Source: Ectothiorhodospiraceae bacterium (GTDB lineage Bacteria > Pseudomonadota > Gammaproteobacteria > HK1). From it: a stretch of DNA of 64,000 nt. Location: the NCBI GenBank assembly GCA_024234875.1, contig JACKNM010000003.1, forward strand, positions 612,001-676,000, given 5' to 3'. The position numbers and the translations under genes were made by a program. Positions 1 through 7,002 of the stretch are shown piece by piece. Numbering within the stretch: position 1 is the first letter of the stretch; each line of letters starts with the position of its first letter. The notes under the pieces were generated by a model. That model made no database searches. It saw only the letters and a program-made list of their open reading frames with translations, and was not told the DNA's origin.

Positions 1-663
1 CGGGTCGAGTACCGCGAGACCATCCGCAAGCCGGCCGAGGGTCACCACCGCCACAAGAAGCAGACCGGCGGCGCGGGGCAGTTCGGTGAGGTCTACCTGC
101 GCGTCGAGCCGCTCGAGCGCGGAGGCGGATTCGAGTTCGTCGATGCGGTGGTCGGTGGCGTCATCCCGCAGCAGTTCATCCCGGCGGTGGAGAAGGGCGT
201 GCGTCGGGTGCTCGACGAGGGGGCGGTCGCGGGCTACCGCATGCAGGACGTGCGGGTCACCGTGTACGACGGCAAGTACCACACCGTCGACTCCAAGGAG
301 GTCGCGTTCATCACCGCCGGGCGGCGGGCCTTCATCGACGCGGTGTCGAAGGCGAGCCCGATCGTGCTCGAGCCGATCGTCGACATCCACGTCACCATCC
401 CGCAGGACAAGATGGGCGACATCACCGGCGACCTCTCGTCGAAGCGTGGGCGCATCAGTGGCACCGAGTCGTTGCCTGGCGGCATGGTGGTCGTGAGCGC
501 GCAGGCGCCGCTCGCCGAGCTCGCGAGCTACCAGTCGGAGCTGAAGTCGGTGACCGGTGGCGTCGGCAGCTACACGATGGCCTTCAGCCACTACGACCCG
601 GTCCCGTCCCAGATCCAGGACCGGCTGGTCGGCGACTACCAGCCGGGCGGTGACGAGGACTGA
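1..663 (+). CDS. fusA: Elongation factor G-type translational GTPase, C-terminal part
   Basis: The gene enters from the left edge, so the GTPase domain and start are missing. The 220 visible residues read RVEYRET, then HKKQTGGAGQFGEV and, near the end, GSYTMAFSHYDPVP, which are landmarks of EF-G domains IV and V. EF-G moves tRNA and mRNA through the ribosome and helps recycle it. Several positions differ from classical FusA, for example YHTVDSKEVAF where the canonical form has FHDVDSSEMAF, and the SHYDPVP ending. This may therefore be an EF-G-2/FusB-like paralogue rather than the main factor. The family is certain, the subtype is not. Confidence 0.9.
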   Translation, partial: RVEYRETIRKPAEGHHRHKKQTGGAGQFGEVYLRVEPLERGGGFEFVDAVVGGVIPQQFIPAVEKGVRRVLDEGAVAGYRMQDVRVTVYDGKYHTVDSKEVAFITAGRRAFIDAVSKASPIVLEPIVDIHVTIPQDKMGDITGDLSSKRGRISGTESLPGGMVVVSAQAPLAELASYQSELKSVTGGVGSYTMAFSHYDPVPSQIQDRLVGDYQPGGDED

Positions 664-683
664 GGGGCGAGCTCGGCGACGAA

Positions 684-713
684 GGGCGACGCTGCGGTCA
701 CCGGCCGTCGCCC
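684..713 (+). terminator. Hairpin after the EF-G gene, possible terminator
   Basis: Positions 684-690 (GGGCGAC) pair perfectly with 707-713 (GTCGCCC), about 20 bases after the EF-G stop. There is no T-run after it, so it would be a weak or Rho-assisted terminator at best. Confidence 0.3.
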
Positions 714-909
714 GTCTCCGATTGCGCGATTGCGCGAACGCGGTCCGGTCGCGGAAGATGGCGCGCCCGTCGACCGGGACACACCCTCCTCCAGCGGCGC
801 GAGGGAATACCGGGACCACCACGGGTGTTCACGACATGGTGGTCACCGTCCGCGGGTCGGCGGATCCACCGCGGGACAGGGAACTGCAAACAACGAGGAG
901 AGGTTCGAG

Positions 910-1362
910 ATGAAACTGCGCAAGCTTGCTCTGGCGGCGTTCGTGGGCTCGATGATCGCGCTTCCGGGGATTGCCGGTGCCGATGACGAGGGCACCATCA
1001 AGTACCGCCAGTCGGTGATGAAGGCGGTCGGCGGTCACGTCGGCGCCATCGGCTCGATCGCCAAGGGCGAGGGTGGCTCGGCCGACCACATGAAGGCGCA
1101 CACCGCGGCCCTGGCCGACCTCGCGACCATGGTCGAGGCGGCGTTCAAGGACAAGGTCGTCAACGAGGAGAAGAGCCGCTCGCTCGGCAAGATCTGGGAG
1201 GACTGGGACGGCTTCGCGAAGGCCGCCGGCGCCATGAAGGAGGCGACCGCGGCGCTGGCCGCCGCCGCCGCCAAGGGCGAGGACGTGGGCACCGCGCTGA
1301 AGGCGACCTTCGACTCCTGCAAGGGTTGCCACAAGGACTTCCGGGCCGAGAAGAAGGGCTGA
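910..1362 (+). CDS. Cytochrome c' (class II c-type cytochrome)
   Basis: A 150-residue protein with a Sec signal peptide (about residues 1-24, ending in an AGA-like cleavage site) and a single heme-binding motif CKGCH at residues 137-141, very near the C-terminus. A helical body with a C-terminal CxxCH is the hallmark of periplasmic cytochrome c', a four-helix-bundle heme protein that binds NO or CO. The ATG at 910 is preceded by GAGGAGAGG with good spacing. The stop overlaps the next start (TGATG), so the two cytochromes are probably translated together. Confidence 0.88.
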   Translation: MKLRKLALAAFVGSMIALPGIAGADDEGTIKYRQSVMKAVGGHVGAIGSIAKGEGGSADHMKAHTAALADLATMVEAAFKDKVVNEEKSRSLGKIWEDWDGFAKAAGAMKEATAALAAAAAKGEDVGTALKATFDSCKGCHKDFRAEKKG

Positions 1363-2267
1363 TGGTGTCGGCGAGCGCACCCCGGACGGCCTGTGCCGCG
1401 AGGGCCTGGCTCGCCACCCTGACCATCGCCCTCCTGGGTCTCGGCGGCGCCGCGCGCGCCGCCGAGACCACGTTGGCCGAGCGCGGCGAGTACGTGTTCC
1501 ACGCCGCGAGCTGCGCCGGCTGCCACACCGACGTCGAGAACGACGGCGCGCCGCTCGCCGGTGGTCGACGCCTGCCGACCCCGTTCGGCACCTTCGTGTC
1601 GCCCAACATCACTCCCGACCCGACCCATGGCATCGGCGCCTGGTCGGAGGCCGACCTCGAGCGTGCGCTGCGCCACGGTGAGGGACCCGGCTGGTTCGAC
1701 CACTACTACCCGGTCTTCCCGTACCCGTCCTATACGCGCATGAGCGGTGAGGACGTGAGGGCCCTGTGGGCGTACCTGCGGACCGTGGAGCCGGTCGCGC
1801 GCGAGAACGAGCCCCACGAGATTCCTTGGTACCTGCGCATTCGCGTGGCTGCCTGGGGATGGAAGCTGCTGTTCTTCGAGCCGGGGGAGTTCACACCCGA
1901 CCCGGCCCGCAGTGGCGAGTGGAATCGTGGCGCCTATCTGGTGCGGGCACTCTCGCACTGCGGCGAGTGCCACACGCCACGTGACGGCTTCGGCGTGTCG
2001 ATCGGCTCGCGCGAGCTGGCCGGCAGCGCCGATGGCGCAGAGGGCAAGGCGACGCCGAACATCACCCCGCACGAGGCCGACGGTGTCGGGCGCTGGAGCA
2101 AGCGCGAGTTGCGAGAGTACCTCCACGTCGGCATGGATCCGGACGGCGACTTCGCCGGTGGGCTGATGGCCGAGGTGGTCGACGAGAGTCTCGCGCACCT
2201 GCGCATCGAGGACATCGACGCCATCGTCGAGTACCTCGTCTCGCTGCCGCCCCTGCCCTCCGACTGA
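1362..2267 (+). CDS. Diheme c-type cytochrome
   Basis: A 301-residue exported protein. A hydrophobic signal segment ends with ARA around residue 33, followed by two heme motifs, CAGCH at residues 51-55 and CGECH at 200-204. Each opens a cytochrome c fold with distal methionine candidates (for example in YTRMSGEDV and GGLMAEV). The arrangement resembles the diheme subunits that pass electrons from periplasmic dehydrogenases to terminal oxidases. I chose the ATG that overlaps the upstream stop by one base, because it gives a complete signal peptide. An in-frame ATG 12 codons earlier lies inside the upstream gene. The physiological partner cannot be told from the sequence. Confidence 0.88.
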   Translation: MVSASAPRTACAARAWLATLTIALLGLGGAARAAETTLAERGEYVFHAASCAGCHTDVENDGAPLAGGRRLPTPFGTFVSPNITPDPTHGIGAWSEADLERALRHGEGPGWFDHYYPVFPYPSYTRMSGEDVRALWAYLRTVEPVARENEPHEIPWYLRIRVAAWGWKLLFFEPGEFTPDPARSGEWNRGAYLVRALSHCGECHTPRDGFGVSIGSRELAGSADGAEGKATPNITPHEADGVGRWSKRELREYLHVGMDPDGDFAGGLMAEVVDESLAHLRIEDIDAIVEYLVSLPPLPSD

Positions 2268-2311
2268 CCCCCGCCCGCGCGGCCGCCGCCGCGGTGGCGT
2301 CGGTCCCCCGC

Positions 2312-3766
2312 TCAGTACGCGGTCAGTAGCGTGATCGTCGGCGCGTTCCGGTACGGATCGGCGTGAAAGCCACGCACCAGCAGGAAGAACTCGCCCGGCG
2401 TGGCGAGGCCTCGCTCGTGGACCAGCCGTCGAGCGAGGGTCACCGGGTCTCCCAATGCCTCCTCCTCGCAGGGGATGGGAATGACGCCCCACATCAGCGC
2501 CATTCGCCGGCAGGCTGCGATGTCCGGCGACACCGCGACCAGGGGTGCGGCCGGGCGGGCGGCGCTCAACGTCACCGCGGACATGCCGCTGCGTGACACC
2601 GCCACCACCGCGCGCACCTTGAGGTCACGGGAGAGCTGGGCCATCGAGCGTGCCACCGCGTCACCGAACGGGATCGGCGGCTCGCCGCGCAATCGCTCGA
2701 GTCGTCCGAACGCGCCGGTCGACCACAGGTAGCGCTCCGCCTCGCGCGCGATTCGATCCATGGTGCGCGCCGCCTCCACCGGGTGCTCGCCCGACGCGGT
2801 CTCTCCCGACAACATGACCGCGTCGGCCCCGGCCATCACCGCGTGGGCGACGTCGGAGACCTCGGCGCGGGTCGGCCGCTCGCTCTCGATCATGGATTCG
2901 AGCATCTGCGTGGCGACGATGACCGGGCGATTGTGACGGCGCGCGAGGTCGATGAGCTGGTGCTGGATGGTCGGCACCCGCTCCGCCGGCAACTCGACCC
3001 CGAGGTCACCACGCGCGACCATGACCGCATCCGACTCGCTCACCACCGCGTCGGCGTGGTGGAGCGCCTCGGCGCGCTCGACCTTGGCGATGATTCCGGC
3101 GTGGCTCGCGCATTCGGCCACCAGCGCGCGCAGCGACACCACGTCGGCGGCGGAGCGCACGAAGGACAGGCCGAGGTAGTCGATGCCACGCTCGAGCATG
3201 AAGCGGGCATCGGCGCGATCCTTCGGCCCGAGGCTCGGTGCGGAGACGTCGACGCCGGGCAAGTTGATGCCCTTGCGGTCGGTGAGGAAGCCGCCCCGCC
3301 GGACCTCGCAGCGCGCCTCCACGCCGTCGCTGTCGAGCACCACCAGCTCCATGGCGCCATCGGCGAGCAGCATGCGGTCGCCGCTGCGGACGTCGCGGGC
3401 GAGCTCCGGATACTGCGACGGGATGAGCCCCGGCTCGCCCTCGACATCGCGGGTGGTGACGCGCACCGCCTCGCCTTCGACCAGCTCGATGCCGCCGTCC
3501 CTGAAGCGGCCGACCCGGATCTTCGGGCCGGCGAGGTCGGCCAGCACCCCGACCACCCGGTCCGCCCGCGCCGCGGCCTCGCGGATGCGGGCCAGGGTGG
3601 CGCCGTGGCTCGCGTGGTCGCCGTGCGACATGTTCAGGCGGAACACGTCGACGCCGGCCTCGACCAGCGCGGCGATGCTCGTCTCGTCGTCCGATGCGGG
3701 CCCGAGCGTGGCCACGATTCGGGTGCGGCGATTGCGCAGCGGGCTGGTGTCGAGGTCGATGGGCAT
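2312..3766 (-). CDS. pyk: Pyruvate kinase
   Basis: A 484-residue enzyme that makes pyruvate and ATP from phosphoenolpyruvate and ADP in glycolysis. Diagnostic stretches are all present in order: RIVATLGPAS, FRLNMSHGDH, ADLAGPKIRVG, the active-site segment IIAKVERAE followed by MVARGDLGVELP, then VIVATQMLESMI and DAVMLSGETASGE. The length is normal for a bacterial pyruvate kinase with its regulatory C domain. The ATG at 3766 was chosen because GAGGAC lies 6-7 bases upstream. A frame-open extension of 23 residues further upstream is basic and low in complexity. It is transcribed away from the FimV-like gene and converges on the cytochrome gene. Confidence 0.95.
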   Translation of the reverse strand: MPIDLDTSPLRNRRTRIVATLGPASDDETSIAALVEAGVDVFRLNMSHGDHASHGATLARIREAAARADRVVGVLADLAGPKIRVGRFRDGGIELVEGEAVRVTTRDVEGEPGLIPSQYPELARDVRSGDRMLLADGAMELVVLDSDGVEARCEVRRGGFLTDRKGINLPGVDVSAPSLGPKDRADARFMLERGIDYLGLSFVRSAADVVSLRALVAECASHAGIIAKVERAEALHHADAVVSESDAVMVARGDLGVELPAERVPTIQHQLIDLARRHNRPVIVATQMLESMIESERPTRAEVSDVAHAVMAGADAVMLSGETASGEHPVEAARTMDRIAREAERYLWSTGAFGRLERLRGEPPIPFGDAVARSMAQLSRDLKVRAVVAVSRSGMSAVTLSAARPAAPLVAVSPDIAACRRMALMWGVIPIPCEEEALGDPVTLARRLVHERGLATPGEFFLLVRGFHADPYRNAPTITLLTAY

Positions 3767-3968
3767 CGGTGGGTCCTCGGCAGTGATGGCGCGCCGAGGG
3801 CGAGGCCGACGTCGATGATCGGACCCCGAGGCCATGGCCGCGCTCGATGCGGACTAATATAGACGGTTCCACCGGTCGAGCCGCTCGTCTCGGCGGGGCC
3901 GGCGTCTCAAGGTCGCCCGCAGCGCGCCGTTACTCTACGAGCCGCGCTCCGAACGCGGGAAGGGAGTG

Positions 3969-5282
3969 ATGCGGCCTGCCGTCGACACCATGAACCAGCC
4001 TCCGAGCAGTCCAGGAAACCGCCGATCCGCGCGCGCGCGCCGGGCGGTGGGCGTGCGCCTCGCGGCCGCCCTGCTCGTCGCCGCGGCCGGACCGTCATTG
4101 GCGGCGGGGACCGGCATCGAGCGATTGCCGTTGCGCCTCGAATGGAACCTGACGCCGGCGTCCCCCCCGGCGGACGGCGCCGCCGGCTCGCCGGTGGTGC
4201 GATTCGGGGTGAGCGATCTCGAGCGGCGGCTGGCGCGGGCGCAGACCGAGCTGCTGATGCTGCTCGAGCAGGGCCGGATGCAGACCGGCGAGCTCGAGGC
4301 CCGCGAGCGGCTCATCGCCGATCTGCAGGGGATCCTGCTGACCCAGGACGAGGCGATCGGCGTGCTGCGCGAGGCGGCGGCGCGGCCCGCGCCGCCGGCC
4401 CAGGCGCCAGCCGCGACCGCACCGCCGCCGGAGGACGCATCGGCGGCGTCGCGCGTCTCCGCGCCCGCGGTCCCCGTGATGCACGCACCGCAGGCGCGCG
4501 GTGGGCTTCCGTCGATCGTCGCCGACCCCCGCCTCGCGGTGGAGGCCGCGCTCGGGGTGACGGTGCTCGCGCTCGCGTTCTGGATCGTCCGGCTACGACG
4601 TCGGGGGCGGCCGTTGCCACCGGCAGCGCGGGCGAGCGTGGTGCCTCGCGAGGTCGACTCGGTGGCGGAGCCGCCACGCGTGCGGGACGGTCCGGTGGCC
4701 GGGACCAGTCCGGTGCCGCCGCCAGAGGCGAGAGCCGGCATGGGCAGTGGCGACGGCCCACCCACCGAGCCGCGGGCGCTGGACCTCGGGCGTCGCGTGC
4801 AGATCGCCCAGGCACCGCGGTTGGTGCCGCCGCGCGCAGAGCCACCGCCGTCGCCCCCGGCGCCGGTGTCGACGGCCAATGCGCTGCGAGAGGTGGATAC
4901 CCTGATTGCGTTCGAGAGCTACGAGGAGGCCGCGCGTCTGCTCGAGGAGCTCGTCGCCACGAACCCCGACAATCCCGAGTACCGGTTGCGTCGGCTGCAC
5001 GTGGAGCGCGAGCTCGGTAACGCCGACGCCTCGGCCGAGGACGAGCGCCTGCTCGCGGCGATGATGGACGGGCCGCTCTCGGACACGCTGAACCGGGTGC
5101 GCGACATCGGCCGCGGCCTGCTCCCCGGTCATCCCCTGTTCGACGAGGTCCACCATTCCCGGCTCGCCGAGCAGCGCGCTCACGGCGCCATGCCCGATCT
5201 CGGCGCCGACCGGCTCGACCTCGACTTCGACGATCTGGATACCGTGCGCTTCGATGTGCCGGGCGGCCGCGCGGCCGGCTGA
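3969..5282 (+). CDS. FimV-like single-pass membrane protein with TPR-type C-terminus
   Basis: A 437-residue protein with an N-terminal signal-like segment, a helical coiled-coil stretch (about residues 80-135, rich in L, E and R), a Pro/Ala linker, one transmembrane helix at about 190-211 followed by RLRRRG, a long Pro-rich linker, and a repeat at about 303-350 (ANALREVDTLIAFESYEEAA..). That repeat looks like the TPR unit of FimV/TspA polar hub proteins. The acidic C-tail (LDLDFDDLDT) also recalls FimV. FimV organises pilus and chemosensory machinery at the cell pole. No LysM domain is visible, so the assignment is by layout, not by full homology. A GTG one codon earlier (3966) is an equal start. 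Confidence 0.6.
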   Translation: MRPAVDTMNQPPSSPGNRRSARARRAVGVRLAAALLVAAAGPSLAAGTGIERLPLRLEWNLTPASPPADGAAGSPVVRFGVSDLERRLARAQTELLMLLEQGRMQTGELEARERLIADLQGILLTQDEAIGVLREAAARPAPPAQAPAATAPPPEDASAASRVSAPAVPVMHAPQARGGLPSIVADPRLAVEAALGVTVLALAFWIVRLRRRGRPLPPAARASVVPREVDSVAEPPRVRDGPVAGTSPVPPPEARAGMGSGDGPPTEPRALDLGRRVQIAQAPRLVPPRAEPPPSPPAPVSTANALREVDTLIAFESYEEAARLLEELVATNPDNPEYRLRRLHVERELGNADASAEDERLLAAMMDGPLSDTLNRVRDIGRGLLPGHPLFDEVHHSRLAEQRAHGAMPDLGADRLDLDFDDLDTVRFDVPGGRAAG

Positions 5283-5408
5283 AAGGGCGGATCCGAGATG
5301 ATGACCGGCTGCGAGGCTCGCTGAGGGCGACCGGCCGCGCCGTCGCCGCTCGCCGCCCGGCCACCTCGCCCGTACACTCCCCCTCGCCCTCGCTCCGGAA
5401 GGACCGCC

Positions 5409-6656
5409 ATGCACGTCCTGGACGTCATCGCGACGCTGGTCACCCTGACTGCGCTCCTCAGCTACGTGAACGCACGCCACGTTCGCCTTCCGTCGGCCAT
5501 TGGCCTGATGCTGAGCGCGCTGGTGATCTCGCTCGGCATCGTCGCTCTCGGCTCGCTCGGTCTCGGCAGCCTGGAGCGGCACGCCGAGGCGTTGGTCGGT
5601 GCGGTGGACTTCAACGTCGCGTTGATGCACGGGATGCTCAGCTTCCTGCTGTTCGCGGGCGCGTTGCACGTCAATCTGAACGACCTCTCCTCCCAGCGCG
5701 CAGTGGTGTCGGTGCTGGCCACGGTCGGGACACTCGCCTCGACCTTCCTGGTCGGCGGACTGTTCTGGCTGGTCTGCCAGCTGCTCTCGCTCGACCTGCC
5801 CTTCGTCTACTGCCTGCTGTTCGGGGCACTGATCTCGCCCACCGACCCGATCGCGGTGCTCGGTATCCTCAAGTCGGCCGGCGCGCCGCGCTCGCTGGAG
5901 ACCAAGATCACCGGCGAGTCGCTGTTCAACGACGGTGTCGGGGTGGTGGTGTTCGTGGTGCTGCTCTCGATCGCGACGTTGCCGACGCCGCCCGGGGTCG
6001 GCGATGTGATCGTGCTGTTCGTCAAGGAGGCGATCGGCGGCGCGCTGTTCGGACTCGGCATCGGCCTGGTGGCGTTCTGGATGCTGCGTCGGCTCGACAA
6101 TTACTCGGTCGAGATCCTGATCACGCTGGCGGTGGTCACCGGCGGCTACTCACTCGCCATGGCCCTGCACACGTCGGGACCCATCGCGATGGTGGTGGCC
6201 GGGCTGTTGATCGGCAATCACGGGCGGCGCCTGGCGATGTCGGAGCGAACCCGCGGCCACCTCGACACCTTCTGGGAGCTGATCGACGAGATCCTGAACA
6301 CCGTGCTGTTCGTCCTCATCGGACTCGAGCTGCTGGTGCTGCCGTTCGATCTCGGCCCGGCCGTCGCAGGCGTCATCGCGATTCCGCTGGTGCTCGCCGC
6401 ACGCTTCGTCTGCGTCGGCGTGCCGGTGCGCATCATGGGGCTGAGACGCGCGTTCAGCCCCGGCGCGGTCAGAATCCTCACCTGGGGTGGTCTTCGCGGC
6501 GGCATCTCCATCGCGCTGGCGTTGTCGATCCCGGCGGGTCCGGAGCGTGACGTCATCTTGCCCGTCACCTACCTGGTGGTGGTGTTCTCGATCCTGGTCC
6601 AGGGACTCACCCTCGGCCGGGTGGTGCGCGCGGTCACCGGCAGCGGGGCCGATTGA
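5409..6656 (+). CDS. Na+/H+ (CPA1-type) antiporter
   Basis: A 415-residue integral membrane protein with about 12 hydrophobic segments. Two motifs mark the cation:proton antiporter 1 family: SPTDPIAVLGILK around D146, and GESLFNDGVGVVVF with the Asn-Asp pair at residues 174-175 that carries the exchanged ions. RILTWGGLRGGISIALALS near residue 360 is the third family landmark. It exchanges Na+ (or K+) for protons across the inner membrane and serves pH and salt homeostasis. No long cytosolic tail is present, as in short NhaP forms. It stands alone as a transcription unit. Confidence 0.93.
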   Translation: MHVLDVIATLVTLTALLSYVNARHVRLPSAIGLMLSALVISLGIVALGSLGLGSLERHAEALVGAVDFNVALMHGMLSFLLFAGALHVNLNDLSSQRAVVSVLATVGTLASTFLVGGLFWLVCQLLSLDLPFVYCLLFGALISPTDPIAVLGILKSAGAPRSLETKITGESLFNDGVGVVVFVVLLSIATLPTPPGVGDVIVLFVKEAIGGALFGLGIGLVAFWMLRRLDNYSVEILITLAVVTGGYSLAMALHTSGPIAMVVAGLLIGNHGRRLAMSERTRGHLDTFWELIDEILNTVLFVLIGLELLVLPFDLGPAVAGVIAIPLVLAARFVCVGVPVRIMGLRRAFSPGAVRILTWGGLRGGISIALALSIPAGPERDVILPVTYLVVVFSILVQGLTLGRVVRAVTGSGAD

Positions 6657-6748
6657 CGGCCGGCGACCCGCGGGGTATCAATACGCGCCCGGTGAGGAGC
6701 ACCGATTCGGGTGGTCGCCAGAGATGCTGGAGGACTGGCCGAGGGGGC

Positions 6749-6780
6749 AAAAAAAAAGGGGCACCTTGTGAGGTGCCCCA
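6749..6780 (-). terminator. Strong intrinsic terminator (- strand)
   Basis: Positions 6772-6779 (GGTGCCCC) and 6758-6765 (GGGGCACC) form a perfect 8-bp stem, 9 bp if T6766-A6771 is counted. Nine consecutive A residues on the + strand (6749-6757) become a nine-U tract directly after the stem on a - strand transcript. This is the only textbook Rho-independent terminator I found in the window, and it works for - strand RNA only. Confidence 0.9.
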
Positions 6781-6800
6781 CGACAGGGAGGAGGGGTACC
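6749..6800 (-). ncRNA. Candidate sigma-54-dependent small RNA with CCUCCUCCC motif
   Basis: From the expected start of the sigma-54 promoter (about 6799-6800) to the end of the U-tract is only about 52 nucleotides. No open reading frame fits. The 5' part is an unstructured C/U stretch that includes CCUCCUCCC (6794-6786), complementary to Shine-Dalgarno sequences. The 3' part is the terminator hairpin with nine U residues, the usual Hfq-binding tail of small RNAs. The same nonamer names the CcsR RNAs of Rhodobacter. The relation may be convergent. Transcription has not been shown, so this is a prediction from promoter plus terminator. Confidence 0.6.
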
Positions 6801-6825
6801 AATAAATAAGCAACCCCCGTGCCAA
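6801..6825 (-). promoter_or_regulatory. Consensus sigma-54 (RpoN) promoter
   Basis: Read on the - strand, 6825-6807 gives TTGGCACG, four G residues, then TTGCTTA. This matches the RpoN consensus (YTGGCACG-N4-TTGCW) at every defined position, with the invariant GG at 6823-6822 and GC at 6811-6810, twelve bases apart. The start point should fall near 6799-6800. The spacing to the terminator leaves room only for a very short RNA. Confidence 0.8.
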
Positions 6826-6844
6826 CATTTGCGGCATGGTTTTC

Positions 6845-6859
6845 GAGTTCTCGGAACTC
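6845..6859. promoter_or_regulatory. Palindrome upstream of the sigma-54 promoter, possible activator site
   Basis: GAGTTC-TCG-GAACTC is a perfect 6+6 inverted repeat whose near edge is 20 bases upstream of the sigma-54 element. The octamer GTTCTCGG occurs in it (6847-6854) and again at 6883-6890. Enhancer-binding proteins that drive sigma-54 promoters bind such repeats, though usually 80-150 bases upstream. Confidence 0.4.
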
Positions 6860-6943
6860 CATGATTTTCTGGGGATTTCAGCGTTCTCGGTGGTGCGGCC
6901 GCAGCAATCGACGACCCGCGCCATCGAGCGATTTCCCCCGTCT

Positions 6944-6986
6944 GGTCGTCAGAGAATTGGCGTTTCGCGTCAATTCTCTGACGGTC
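6944..6986 (-). terminator. Long hairpin after the ABC permease gene
   Basis: Positions 6948-6959 and 6971-6982 form a perfect 12-bp stem (GTCAGAGAATTG / CAATTCTCTGAC). It extends inward by about three pairs to a 5-base loop and outward by a few pairs. It begins 17 bases after the permease stop on the - strand. No U-tract follows, so it may be an RNA-stabilising 3' end or a weak terminator. Base composition here is clearly lower in GC than the flanking genes. Confidence 0.5.
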
Positions 6987-7002
6987 GCCGCCAGCGACCG
7001 GG

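Noticed and set aside
3855..3861. TAATATA patch between pyk and the FimV-like gene
   Set aside because: It looks like a -10 box on either strand, but no -35 partner lies at the correct distance.
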